Assembly (NCBI GenBank): GCA_002691385.1
Contig: NZHT01000012.1
Coordinates: forward strand, 1 to 32,368
DNA: 32,368 nt
Direction of reading: 5' to 3'
Origin: Flammeovirgaceae bacterium
GTDB lineage: Bacteria > Bacteroidota > Bacteroidia > Cytophagales > Cyclobacteriaceae
The notes under the pieces were generated by a model that saw only the letters and a list, made by a program, of their open reading frames with translations, was not told where the DNA came from and made no database searches. Both the position numbers and the translations under genes were made by a program. Position 1 is the stretch's first letter. Each line of letters starts with the position of its first letter. This document shows positions 24,589-32,368 of the stretch, piece after piece.

Positions 24589-24846
24589 ATGGATAAAAAC
24601 AAAAATCAAAATGAATGTACATACAAAGGTGAATCAAAACTTTTCAGTCATTATCGTCAATTTTTTGATGAGTTTGTTGTTAAAGAATTTAGGAGAAAAA
24701 ATGCTTCTGTCACTTCCTTTCAAGGTCATATGGCCTTGATGAATGAAATTGAAACTTATGTTAAAAAGGCTACAAAGTACGACACAAAAGTGGATTATTA
24801 TAACTTGGTAGATACGCTTAAGCTTCTTTCTGAAAATGAGGTTTAA
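24589..24846 (+). CDS. Hypothetical 85-aa protein
   Basis: A hydrophilic, probably helical protein without a signal peptide or recognisable domain (SHYRQFFDEFVVKEFRR, MALMNEIETYVKKATKYD). The ATG start has a promoter-like ATCTTTGC 9 nt upstream, suggesting a short leader. It points towards selD, which is on the opposite strand. Function unknown. Confidence 0.6.
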   Translation: MDKNKNQNECTYKGESKLFSHYRQFFDEFVVKEFRRKNASVTSFQGHMALMNEIETYVKKATKYDTKVDYYNLVDTLKLLSENEV

Positions 24847-24990
24847 ATACCTATTTAGCTCCAATCAGGGTAAAATAAGTCTCTCATTTCCCATATCCGC
24901 ATGAAAGAATACCTCTCATTTTAATAAAAATTACTTCGAACGATCCCATAAAAAAATAAGAAAGATTGAATGATCAAAATGGGATAATCA

Positions 24991-26019
24991 TTATTTCACA
25001 AAAATCTTTTTATTTACTTTTCCTTGCTGCATAGTGCCTATAGCTGAGAGGTCTAATCCCATAGTTTTAACCAACTTTAAAAAATCAGTTACGCTTTCAG
25101 GTGCGACAGACACCAACAGTCCCCCACTGGTCTGGGGATCAGCTAAAATAAGGCTTTGATTTTTATTTTTTAACTCAACTTTCTCACCATAACTCTCCCA
25201 ATTTCTAATTGTTCCACTAGGATAAGATCCTTTATCAAGATAATATTGCAGATTTGGCAATAGAGGAATTGTGTCAAAACAAATTTCCGCACTGGTTTCA
25301 GAAGCCTCACACATCTCAATTAAATGACCCAACAAACCAAATCCCGTTACATCAGTCATGGCATGAACGCCCTTTGATATGGCCAACAAGGTTCCAACAT
25401 CATTGAGTTGAGTCATTGATGCCATTGCCAATGCAAAATCTTCTTCGATCAATATGTTTTTTTTAATCGCTGTAGTAATGATACCGACCCCCAGGGGCTT
25501 GGTTAAAAAAAGTAAATCTCCAGGTCTTGCACCTTTATTTTTTTTTAAATTTTTAACCTCTACTTTGCCAGTCACGGCCAGACCAAAAATAGGTTCAGGA
25601 CTATCTATGCTGTGGCCTCCTGCCAAAGGTATGTGAGCTTGTTTACATACAAATCGAGACCCTTCAATTACTTGATGAGCATCAGAAGCCGGTATCTCTT
25701 TAAGGGGCCATCCCAAAATTGCTATAGCCATCAAAGGGCTACCCCCCATAGCATAAATGTCACTTATTGCATTTACAGAAGCAATTCTTCCAAAATCATA
25801 GGGATTATCTACAATAGGCATAAAAAAGTCAGTAGTACTGATAACTGCCGTACCATCACCTAAATCAAATACAGCAGCATCATCCCTATCTTGATTTCCT
25901 ACTAATAAATTAGGAAAAGAATCATCTCTATGTTGACCTAAAATATGATCTAATACTTGAGGTGCAATTTTACATCCACAGCCAGATCCATGACTGTATT
26001 TCGTTAATTTATAATCCAT
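24991..26019 (-). CDS. selD: Selenide, water dikinase
   Basis: The 342-aa enzyme makes selenophosphate from selenide and ATP. The N-terminal YSHGSGCGCKIAP carries the catalytic Cys14 and Lys17, equal to Cys17 and Lys20 of the E. coli enzyme; it is the Cys form, not the selenocysteine form. The ATP-binding Asp-rich motif NQDRDDAAV and the ADPQTSGGLL C-terminal motif are present. It overlaps mnmH by 11 nt, so the product is used for tRNA selenation. No selA or selB lies in the window. Confidence 0.96.
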   Translation of the reverse strand: MDYKLTKYSHGSGCGCKIAPQVLDHILGQHRDDSFPNLLVGNQDRDDAAVFDLGDGTAVISTTDFFMPIVDNPYDFGRIASVNAISDIYAMGGSPLMAIAILGWPLKEIPASDAHQVIEGSRFVCKQAHIPLAGGHSIDSPEPIFGLAVTGKVEVKNLKKNKGARPGDLLFLTKPLGVGIITTAIKKNILIEEDFALAMASMTQLNDVGTLLAISKGVHAMTDVTGFGLLGHLIEMCEASETSAEICFDTIPLLPNLQYYLDKGSYPSGTIRNWESYGEKVELKNKNQSLILADPQTSGGLLVSVAPESVTDFLKLVKTMGLDLSAIGTMQQGKVNKKIFVK

Positions 26020-27040
26020 TTTTTTCAGCAGTAAGTATCAATTTTTTAGCGATTTTTTTGTCTGTCATTTGTAGTGTAGAAATTGAAGTCGCAAATGTAA
26101 ATCCGTTCTCTATGGTAGACCTAGTGTAAGCCTTATCATAATAACTTAGTGCAATTCTACAGGCAATAGCACCATCACCCACTTCGATTGCTCCCAAAGC
26201 TGCTTTAAGATGGTGCATTCCCAACCTTTTCTCAAGTTTTTTAAAGGCATTAATAAGATCTCTTTTTTGAAATTGACCGTAATCATCAATAAGTCGATCG
26301 ATTCTCTGCTCGAAAGTACGCTCTATCAAATAAATAGGAGAGTTACGGAATTTTCTGAACACCTTATCCGGAATAAAAACTTGTCCGATAGATTGACTTT
26401 CACTTTCAAGCCAAATCCGTTTTTTCAAATCAAAAGTGGAAAAACAATCGTAAAAATTATTCTCAAACTGCTCATTAGTTGGCTGTTTTCCTCGTCCTAG
26501 CATACCAAAAACCGAGCCTTTGTGATTTGCCAGATCCTCTAGATCGATGACTTGCTCTTGGAGTTTAATTAGTTCATGTAAAACAACCGTTTTACCGCTC
26601 CCCGTTTTTCCACCTACCAAGATCAATTGAGCACCCTTATCGACAAGTACTTCCCGACAATAGGTTCGATAAGCTTTATATCCACCCTCCAATAATTGAC
26701 ATGAAAAACCGGCTGCCTCAAGTAAAATAGCCATACTTTTACTTCGCAATCCTCCTCTCCAGCAATGAATTAATATTTTTTTATTAGGAGCTAATCTTTT
26801 TGTCTCCTCTATAAAAAACCTTAATTTAGGACCTATAAAATCTAGACCTTCAAGAAATGCAACTTCCCTATTTATTCGTTTATACAAAGTTCCCAGACTT
26901 ACTCTTTCATCATCAGAAAAAATAGGCAAATTGGAGGCCCCCGGAATATGTCCTTTATTAAATTCTCCTGGTGAACGTACATCTAAAATAACGCAGTTTT
27001 TACGAACCTCCCAAAGTTCAGCTGCCGTGATCTTATGCAT
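26009..27040 (-). CDS. mnmH: tRNA 2-selenouridine synthase
   Basis: The 343-aa enzyme (also called SelU or YbbB) replaces sulfur of 2-thiouridine at the wobble position of tRNA-Lys, -Glu and -Gln by selenium. The N-terminal rhodanese domain has VRSPGEFNKGHIPGA and the catalytic Cys93 in IHCWRGGLRS. The C-terminal part carries a P-loop (GGKTGSGKT, 143-151) that serves the geranyl/selenation step. It precedes selD, overlapping it by 11 nt, which forms a two-gene selenium operon. Confidence 0.95.
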   Translation of the reverse strand: MHKITAAELWEVRKNCVILDVRSPGEFNKGHIPGASNLPIFSDDERVSLGTLYKRINREVAFLEGLDFIGPKLRFFIEETKRLAPNKKILIHCWRGGLRSKSMAILLEAAGFSCQLLEGGYKAYRTYCREVLVDKGAQLILVGGKTGSGKTVVLHELIKLQEQVIDLEDLANHKGSVFGMLGRGKQPTNEQFENNFYDCFSTFDLKKRIWLESESQSIGQVFIPDKVFRKFRNSPIYLIERTFEQRIDRLIDDYGQFQKRDLINAFKKLEKRLGMHHLKAALGAIEVGDGAIACRIALSYYDKAYTRSTIENGFTFATSISTLQMTDKKIAKKLILTAEKNGL

Positions 27041-27045
27041 AGCAG

Positions 27046-27053
27046 CAAAGATA
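27046..27053 (-). promoter_or_regulatory. -7 promoter box of the mnmH-selD operon
   Basis: TATCTTTG on the minus strand (TATCTTTGCTGCT) is a good TAnnTTTG match ending 5 nt before the mnmH ATG, so the transcript would have a very short or no leader. A clear -33 TTTG is not seen. Confidence 0.5.
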
Positions 27054-27081
27054 GACTTCTAAAAGGAAGGTAGTACAGAGA

Positions 27082-28002
27082 TTAAAGGAAATTGTCGACT
27101 TTACGATATGCGGCTATAACGGCTAATTCTCCTTGTTTTCCTACCTCAGCATTGCCATGCTCCATCCCAAGAATTCCCTGATACCCTTTTGCATAAATAT
27201 GCTTAAAAATATTTTGATAGTTTAACTCTCCTGTGGTTGGCTCTTTACGGCCTGGATTATCTCCAATCTGAAAATAAGCAATTTCAGACCATGACTTATC
27301 AATATTTGGAATAATATTACCTTCGGTGATTTGCTGATGATAAATGTCAAATAAAATTTTACATGATGGACTATCAACAGCCCGACAGATCTCATAAGCT
27401 TGCGGTATTTTAGATAGAAATTGACCCGAATGATCACGAGGATTAAGTGGTTCCAATACCATAACCAAGCCCTCGGGCTCTAATAGATCGCAAGCCCTGC
27501 GCAGAGTTTCAATGAGGTTGGCCGTTTGATATCCTTCTTGAAGTTTCAAATCAACATAACCGGGCACTACAGTCATCCATTTGGCATTTACTCGTTTGGC
27601 CACTTCAATCGAGGATCCAATATCCGCTAAAAACTCATTTCTTAAATCTTCATTGCCACTGGTAAGGTTGGGTTGATCCCAATATATCTTATGCCCAACA
27701 AATACACCCATGGTCATCCCATTTTTTATCAACGTCTTGGATATTTGATTTTGAGTAGCCTTTGAACGCATTCGCATTTGATTATCTTCAAAAGATTTAA
27801 ATCCATTTTCAGCCATAAAATCCAATTGAGATATCAATTCTTCACCCGCATGCGATTTAAACATTCCGAAATGCGGAGCATAATTAAGGTTAAACGGTGG
27901 ATTATTCAGACGTTTTAACTGATAACTATCCGTGGACTGAAAACCTAGTAACGGTAAAGCGGCGGCCGCTAGGCTATTCTTTAAAAATACTCTTCTTGAC
28001 AT
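27082..28002 (-). CDS. Tat-exported TIM-barrel sugar isomerase (hydroxypyruvate-isomerase-like)
   Basis: This 306-aa protein starts with a Tat-like signal (MSRRVFLKNSLAAAALPLLG) and belongs to the AP endonuclease 2/xylose isomerase TIM-barrel superfamily. Metal ligands are plausible in VMVLEPLNPRDHSG (Glu and His region), KILFDIYHQQITEGN, YFQIGDNPGRKEPTTGELNY and ILGMEHGN. This pattern is closest to hydroxypyruvate isomerases and related hexulose epimerases. The ATG at 28002 is preferred to an earlier in-frame codon that would overlap the upstream gene. It lies 13 nt after the Gfo/Idh/MocA gene and is likely part of its operon. Confidence 0.85.
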   Translation of the reverse strand: MSRRVFLKNSLAAAALPLLGFQSTDSYQLKRLNNPPFNLNYAPHFGMFKSHAGEELISQLDFMAENGFKSFEDNQMRMRSKATQNQISKTLIKNGMTMGVFVGHKIYWDQPNLTSGNEDLRNEFLADIGSSIEVAKRVNAKWMTVVPGYVDLKLQEGYQTANLIETLRRACDLLEPEGLVMVLEPLNPRDHSGQFLSKIPQAYEICRAVDSPSCKILFDIYHQQITEGNIIPNIDKSWSEIAYFQIGDNPGRKEPTTGELNYQNIFKHIYAKGYQGILGMEHGNAEVGKQGELAVIAAYRKVDNFL

Positions 28003-28015
28003 AATATTAAATATT

Positions 28016-29347
28016 TTAGATGAATTTGGTGACGCCTGGAACAGGTACAGGATAATGGCCATCTGCATCAGGGACTACCGGAGCTGTGTCATTAAAGGAG
28101 TTCAAGTCAGGTACTAACTTAAGATCTGATGCCATCGCTTGATCCCAGGTTAAAAATTGACCGGAATAAGTGGCCATTCGTCCCAGTATAGCGGTCATGG
28201 TACTGTTGGCTCCATTTGTGACATCGTCAAACTGATATGTACCAGATTTAATCGCTGCAAATAACAAGTTATGCTCCGCCTGGTAAGGATTCAAATCTCC
28301 TTTATCTACATGTTGATAAATTGATTTTCCACTATATGAATTCATTGAGGCAAAATTTTGACTATTTATTCGCAGATGACCTTTCGTTCCTTGAAAAACT
28401 TCTTCTACTCGGTTCATACATCCTCTTTGATGCCTACATTGACTTGATATTATTTGACCTTCAGGGTAAATGAACTCTACAAAATGGTGATCAAAAATAT
28501 GTCCATGATCTCGCCCTTTTCTTGTCTCTCGCCCCCCCATTCCTTGTGCACTTAAAGGAGTCGATCCAATAAACCAATTGGCTACGTCTATATTGTGTAT
28601 GTGTTGCTCGAGGATATGATCTCCACAAATCCAATTAAAATAATACCAATTACGCATCTGGTATTCTAATTCTGTTTGCTGATATTGCCTTTTTCGAACC
28701 CATACACCTGGACTATTCCAATATACTTGCCCAGAGACAATATCGCCTATTTTTCCTTTTTGTATCAATTCATATGTAGTCAAATAATTTTTTTGATAAT
28801 GCCGCTGAAGACCAACCACTACATTTAATTTTTTTTGTTTGGCTAATTTTCCAGCAGCTAATATTTTTTTTATACCTACTACATCTGTGGCCAAAGGTTT
28901 TTCCATAAAAACATGCTTATTTTGATTTACTGCATATTCGAAATGCAAAGGCCTAAACCCCGGAGGCGTGGTCAAAATAACAACATCTGCCATGTCAATT
29001 GCCTTTTTATAAGCATCGAAACCAATAAAGGTGGTTTCTGGTGTTACCTTAATTTGACCAGATGCAGAAAACTTCATAGACAACCCTTTTAAACTGTCTT
29101 GCAACTGATCGTCAAAAACATCGGCCATTGCCACCAATCTAACGGCCGCATCTGATTGTATCGCCTGCGCAGCTGCACCCGTTCCTCTACCTCCACAACC
29201 GACCAACGCTACACTGATCTCATCTGCACCCGCCACATAGGCACTGGCCTGAGTAGGCAGCGTAGATGCTAATATGCCGACTCCTGTATAAGTAGCAGTT
29301 TTAGTTAAAAATTTCCTTCTTGTTTCATTTATATGTCCCATTTTCAT
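28016..29347 (-). CDS. Tat-exported Gfo/Idh/MocA family oxidoreductase
   Basis: This 443-aa protein carries a twin-arginine signal (ETRRKFLTKTATYTGVGI), a Rossmann fold with VALVGCGGRGTG, the EKPLATD motif of the Gfo/Idh/MocA family, and a C-terminal domain with NWYYFNWICGDHILEQHIHN holding the usual His. Such enzymes oxidise or epimerise sugars or inositols with NAD(P), often bound tightly; a Tat signal suggests periplasmic folding with cofactor loaded. The start may be this ATG or the one two codons later. It lies 11 nt after the SUMF1-like gene. Confidence 0.88.
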   Translation of the reverse strand: MKMGHINETRRKFLTKTATYTGVGILASTLPTQASAYVAGADEISVALVGCGGRGTGAAAQAIQSDAAVRLVAMADVFDDQLQDSLKGLSMKFSASGQIKVTPETTFIGFDAYKKAIDMADVVILTTPPGFRPLHFEYAVNQNKHVFMEKPLATDVVGIKKILAAGKLAKQKKLNVVVGLQRHYQKNYLTTYELIQKGKIGDIVSGQVYWNSPGVWVRKRQYQQTELEYQMRNWYYFNWICGDHILEQHIHNIDVANWFIGSTPLSAQGMGGRETRKGRDHGHIFDHHFVEFIYPEGQIISSQCRHQRGCMNRVEEVFQGTKGHLRINSQNFASMNSYSGKSIYQHVDKGDLNPYQAEHNLLFAAIKSGTYQFDDVTNGANSTMTAILGRMATYSGQFLTWDQAMASDLKLVPDLNSFNDTAPVVPDADGHYPVPVPGVTKFI

Positions 29348-29358
29348 TTTGAGCGGTG

Positions 29359-30321
29359 TTAATATTCTTCAATGGGTTTTCCCCAAAAAAAATTCATTTC
29401 ATCTAAATTAACGCTTTTATTTGATCTAACTACTCTAAAGCCAATGTGAGGGGCATCGGTATGCCACCACAAACTCTTTGGCAATTGAGGGTCTCGCTTC
29501 TTTAATTTTGGACTTGAGTAATTTCTTTCTGAAGAACGTAAAGCCTCTTTGGAATCTCGCCATGACCCTCCTCTAAATACCCTGGGGTAAAGGCTTTCCT
29601 TTCTCAAAAAAAAATGACCACTGTCTAATTTGGAGTCATACCCCTTGGAATCATAATGATCCAAAACCCATTCAGCTACGTTACCGTGCATATCATATAA
29701 ACCAAATGAATTTGGCTTTTTCAACCCGCTTTGGTGAAAAGCACCCCGACTATTATCAGCATACCAGGCGTATTCGTCTATAAAATTTGGATCAAAAGAA
29801 TAAGGCTCTGTGCTCCCTGAACGACAAGCATATTCCCATTCTGCTTCAGTAGGCAATCTATAAAACCGCCCTGTTTTCGCAGACAGCCATTTACAAAACA
29901 TAGAAGCCGCATATTGTGTCACATCAATAACAGGATAACCGATTTTATTGAAATTAACATATGGCATACTAGCACCTGAAATACCATCAATATCTAATAT
30001 TAAATCCCCATAATCATCTGCCCTGATATGATCATTTTCTCTGTATAAAAATTCTTGATAAATGTCCCATGATATCTCTTTCTCACTCATCCAAAATGCA
30101 TCCACATAAACCTCATGTTGTAGGCTTTGGTCCTCTTTTAAATCAAATCCTTCCCTTTTGATACCCATGTCGAAATTTCCTGGAGCAATCGCAATCATTT
30201 TTATAGTTTTCTGATCTCCAAGAACAGTTTCTTCATAATTTTCCATACCAGGTTTAACAACAGATGCTTGACCCATCATTAGTAAAATAAAGAAATATGG
30301 AATCAATTTATTTAGAAGCAT
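29359..30321 (-). CDS. SUMF1/FGE-like secreted protein without the catalytic Cys pair
   Basis: This 320-aa protein has a Sec signal (MLLNKLIPYFFILLMMGQAS) and the formylglycine-generating-enzyme fold: FDMGIKREG, WMSEKEISWDIYQEF, YPVIDVTQYAASMFCKW, RLPTEAEWEYACRSGS, FGLYDMHGNVAEWV, FRGGSWRDSKEALRSSER and IGFRVVR. True FGE enzymes bind copper through a Cys pair after GGSW; here that stretch has no Cys. It therefore should not make formylglycine and resembles the GldJ/GldK-type structural or EgtB/PvdO-like branches. It heads an operon with the Gfo/Idh/MocA and TIM-barrel genes. Confidence 0.85.
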   Translation of the reverse strand: MLLNKLIPYFFILLMMGQASVVKPGMENYEETVLGDQKTIKMIAIAPGNFDMGIKREGFDLKEDQSLQHEVYVDAFWMSEKEISWDIYQEFLYRENDHIRADDYGDLILDIDGISGASMPYVNFNKIGYPVIDVTQYAASMFCKWLSAKTGRFYRLPTEAEWEYACRSGSTEPYSFDPNFIDEYAWYADNSRGAFHQSGLKKPNSFGLYDMHGNVAEWVLDHYDSKGYDSKLDSGHFFLRKESLYPRVFRGGSWRDSKEALRSSERNYSSPKLKKRDPQLPKSLWWHTDAPHIGFRVVRSNKSVNLDEMNFFWGKPIEEY

Positions 30322-30411
30322 AGATCCTCTAAAATATTTTGTCTTTTAAGAAATTAAATAATAAGTCAGCTGTTTGACCTTCACAATCCGACTAAGGTAT
30401 TCAAACTCCTT

Positions 30412-30419
30412 TATATTTG
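30412..30419 (+). promoter_or_regulatory. Possible -7 box of the YwqK-SCO operon
   Basis: TATATTTG fits TAnnTTTG and ends 27 nt before the ATG at 30447. A TTTG at 30373-30376 is too far upstream (35 nt) to be its -33 partner. Confidence 0.35.
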
Positions 30420-30446
30420 ATAATAATTGAGCTATTTTTGTGGGAG

Positions 30447-31046
30447 ATGAAGTACATTGAATTTTCAATCATTTTAATTGCCTTCACAAGCTGTGAATTA
30501 GGGTATGTCTTTGGCCCTAAAATTCCTGGAATTGAAATTGAAAAAGAGAACTTAGGCTTAAGCTGGGATCAAAGTGGTAATAGACGTTACTTAGGTAAGT
30601 TATTTTCAGGCTACATCGTTCAAAAAAATCAAAAAAAAGTGCTTCTAAATAAGACTCCTTTTCATAAGGGATTACAAGAGGGCAATATGCTGGGTTATTA
30701 TGATGACGGTACAAAAAGACACCAAAGGCCCTATCTTCATGGTAAAAAGCATGGAATACATTTAGGTTGGTACTCCAATGGTAGACTCAAATTTGAATAT
30801 CATTTCGAAAATGGCAAGAACGTAGGTAATCACAAAGAATGGTATCCAAATGGTTCACCCATGCAAGATCGAAACTATGTCAATGGCCAGGCCATGGGGG
30901 CTCAAAAAGTTTGGCGCAGAGATGGTAAAATTAGAGCTAATTTTGTCATCCGTGAAAATGGTAAAAAGTATGGACTGATGGGCATGAAACGATGTACTAA
31001 AATCGATACAAAAAAACAAATGTTAGACCCCTATAAGGGCAAGTAA
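30447..31046 (+). CDS. YwqK/MORN-repeat lipoprotein
   Basis: This 199-aa protein has a lipoprotein signal ending ILIAFTSC and then four to five MORN-like repeats of the YwqK type (HLGWYSNGRLKFEYHFENGK, HKEWYPNGSPMQDRNYVNGQ, QKVWRRDGKIRANFVIRENG), followed by a C-terminal YGLMGMKRC motif seen in similar proteins beside SCO genes. The ATG at 30447 is chosen; an in-frame TTG ten codons earlier would spoil the signal peptide. Its stop codon abuts the ATG of the SCO gene, so translation is coupled. Probably exposed in the periplasm; function unknown, despite the common 'antitoxin' name for this family. Confidence 0.85.
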   Translation: MKYIEFSIILIAFTSCELGYVFGPKIPGIEIEKENLGLSWDQSGNRRYLGKLFSGYIVQKNQKKVLLNKTPFHKGLQEGNMLGYYDDGTKRHQRPYLHGKKHGIHLGWYSNGRLKFEYHFENGKNVGNHKEWYPNGSPMQDRNYVNGQAMGAQKVWRRDGKIRANFVIRENGKKYGLMGMKRCTKIDTKKQMLDPYKGK

Positions 31047-31706
31047 ATGAAAAATATATTTTGGTTCATCATCTGTGCTATTTCCATTGCTTGCAGCAAT
31101 CAAAAATCAGAAAATAAAAATGAAACAGTTTCAGAAATCGAACTCCCCTTCTATAATGAGCCCACATTCACACCCAAATGGATCGAGGAAACAGATAAGG
31201 CTTTTGATGAAATTCACACCATTGCTGATTTTAAATTTCAAAACCAAAAAGGGAATTGGATCACCCAAGGTGATTTGGATGGTAAAATTTATGTTGCCAA
31301 TTTTTTTTTCTCCATTTGCCCAAATATATGCCCTTTAATGATGGGGAATTTACTCAAAGTTCAAGATACCTTTAAATCAAATCCTAATATCAAAATTCTT
31401 TCCCATACCGTCATGCCCTGGTTAGATTCAGTGAATAGACTGAGAGATTATGCAGATTTTAATGGAATAAATGCTGAAAATTGGTCTTTACTTACAGGTG
31501 AAAAAAAAGAGATCTACGAGCTTGCCAGAAACTCTTATTTCGCTGATGAGGGCTTTGGAAAAAGCGTGACAGAAGATGATGATTTTTTACATACTGAAAA
31601 TTTGGTTCTCATTGATCAAAATAGACGTATAAGGGGAGTTTACAATGGAACCTTATCCTTAGAAACCAAACGACTCATTGAGGATATTAATTATCTGCTA
31701 AAGTAA
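31047..31706 (+). CDS. SCO1/SenC family copper chaperone lipoprotein
   Basis: This 219-aa protein has a lipoprotein signal (FIICAISIAC, Cys16) and a thioredoxin-like SCO domain. The copper-binding CxxxC is FFFSICPNICPLM (Cys91, Cys95) with His182 in DDFLHTENLVLID, matching the Cys/Cys/His site of SCO proteins. Such proteins deliver copper to the CuA site of cytochrome oxidase or act in thiol-redox control. The gene follows the YwqK lipoprotein without a gap and precedes a probable YHYH gene. Confidence 0.93.
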   Translation: MKNIFWFIICAISIACSNQKSENKNETVSEIELPFYNEPTFTPKWIEETDKAFDEIHTIADFKFQNQKGNWITQGDLDGKIYVANFFFSICPNICPLMMGNLLKVQDTFKSNPNIKILSHTVMPWLDSVNRLRDYADFNGINAENWSLLTGEKKEIYELARNSYFADEGFGKSVTEDDDFLHTENLVLIDQNRRIRGVYNGTLSLETKRLIEDINYLLK

Positions 31707-32002
31707 CCATGCTTTGTCTATTACTGAATCATCACTGATCTCGAAATTGAGCCCTCGATTAATCATTGAAATGATTTACAAAACAACCCCTTTAGATATT
31801 TGATTTGATCTTCCAAAAATTATTTATTAAGATAAAGTCTATATTAATAGCCCTCTAGGCTCGAAAATATTAGAACAATCATGCTGTTCACTGGAATAAA
31901 ATATTTATTAATAAATCTAAAAAAGATCCAAAAAACACCTATTAAACTTTCTTTTGAAAAGCAATTACTTGATACAAAGTAGTTAATTTTATCTCAATTC
32001 GG
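31707..32002. other. Intergenic stretch with nothing recognised
   Basis: AT-rich spacer between the SCO gene and the promoter of the last gene. No ORF, hairpin terminator with T-run or RNA gene was recognised. Confidence 0.45.
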
Positions 32003-32033
32003 TTTAAAGAAATACCTTATATGCATAGATTTG
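32003..32033 (+). promoter_or_regulatory. Candidate promoter of the last gene
   Basis: TAGATTTG (32026-32033) matches the -7 TAnnTTTG element, and TTTA (32003-32006) 19 nt before it is a near match to the -33 TTTG. The start codon lies 45 nt downstream. Confidence 0.45.
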
Positions 32034-32077
32034 TGGCATGCTTAAGTGATCAGCTAATAACCATTATGACTAAAGCT

Positions 32078-32368
32078 ATGAAAACAAACAAATTAATAGT
32101 ACTCACTTCATTAATTTTTAGCAGTATAACGCTATCAGATTGCGGAGATGATGACAATACGCCAGATACTGTCACGATTCAAGGCAGTCAAGTCACCACC
32201 GCTGAAGACTCCACTACGATAGAATGTCTACCATCCTCTGCTGCTAATGATATTGCAGTAATTGCTTGCAAATACTATTATGATGATGCACTGACAGTAG
32301 TTGTCGGGGAAACCACAATTACGATTACATCAACCAGTGAGCCAGATCACAAAAGCATGTATTATGAA
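32078..32368 (+). CDS. Probable YHYH-family lipoprotein, cut by the window end
   Basis: The first 97 codons of an open gene. A signal peptide with lipobox LSDC is followed by an acidic CGDDD linker and a Thr-rich stretch. The last part, with ITSTSEPDHKSMYYE, resembles the start of the YHYH domain, which typically has a PDHKSPY motif. YHYH genes are often next to SCO genes in Bacteroidota, which supports the call. The ATG at 32078 is chosen over one four codons earlier. The remainder is outside the window. Confidence 0.65.
   Translation, partial: MKTNKLIVLTSLIFSSITLSDCGDDDNTPDTVTIQGSQVTTAEDSTTIECLPSSAANDIAVIACKYYYDDALTVVVGETTITITSTSEPDHKSMYYE

Noticed and set aside
24955-24995. Inverted repeat ATCCCAT/ATGGGAT near the end of selD as a terminator
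   Set aside because: Seven pairs around a loop of more than 20 nt without a T-run; too weak to call.
30447-31046. Toxin-antitoxin system based on the YwqK name
   Set aside because: It is a lipoprotein with MORN-like repeats beside a copper chaperone; no toxin gene is adjacent.

Overview
The window looks like chromosomal DNA of an AT-rich member of the Bacteroidota (Cytophagia/Saprospiria-like, probably free-living or marine). The grounds are: almost no Shine-Dalgarno sequences, several TAnnTTTG-type -7 promoter boxes, many short Sec lipoproteins (CGEDSED- or CGDDD-type mature ends), a short 4.5S-type SRP RNA, and family choices typical of the phylum (DUF4369/TlpA thioredoxins, BspA-type repeats, SUMF1-like lipoprotein relatives, YwqK/SCO/YHYH neighbours). 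There are no tRNAs, rRNAs, CRISPR arrays or intact mobile elements. Homology calls come from reading the proteins and recalling family motifs; no searches were run.

Layout. 1-3.4 kb: accessory-looking region with a pirin, a SnoaL-like protein flanked by an intact and a decayed copy of a tiny Cys-rich peptide gene, a BspA-type repeat lipoprotein, and a decayed C-terminal piece of a type I restriction HsdR gene. 3.4-5.8 kb: M49-like zinc peptidase lipoprotein and an iodotyrosine-deiodinase-type nitroreductase. 5.8-14.5 kb (minus strand): a complete trpEGDCFBA operon headed by a leader peptide with Trp codons and an attenuator, and trailed by a ruined phenylalanine 4-hydroxylase gene and a disulfide-less lipoamide-dehydrogenase-like flavoprotein. 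14.6-17.7 kb: TerB-like protein, beta-barrel protein, SRP RNA, transaldolase, a 67-aa conserved-looking small protein and FtsE. 17.9-24.3 kb: a beta-barrel protein overlapping a beta-lactamase-fold lipoprotein that has lost its catalytic residues, a DUF4369/TlpA thioredoxin, a GH26 glycosidase whose catalytic acid/base Glu is replaced, and a frameshifted acyltransferase. 24.6-27.0 kb: small unknown protein and the mnmH-selD pair for 2-selenouridine in tRNA. 27.1-30.3 kb: SUMF1-like, Gfo/Idh/MocA and TIM-barrel isomerase genes in one operon, two of them with Tat signals. 30.4 kb to the end: YwqK/MORN lipoprotein, SCO copper chaperone and the start of a probable YHYH lipoprotein.

The most informative points are the trp leader/attenuator, two fold-intact proteins with substituted catalytic residues (beta-lactamase fold and GH26), the duplicated Cys-rich peptide, and an unusual density of broken genes (hsdR, phenylalanine hydroxylase, acyltransferase, peptide copy). 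I do not see a clear new multi-gene defence or biosynthetic system in this window.
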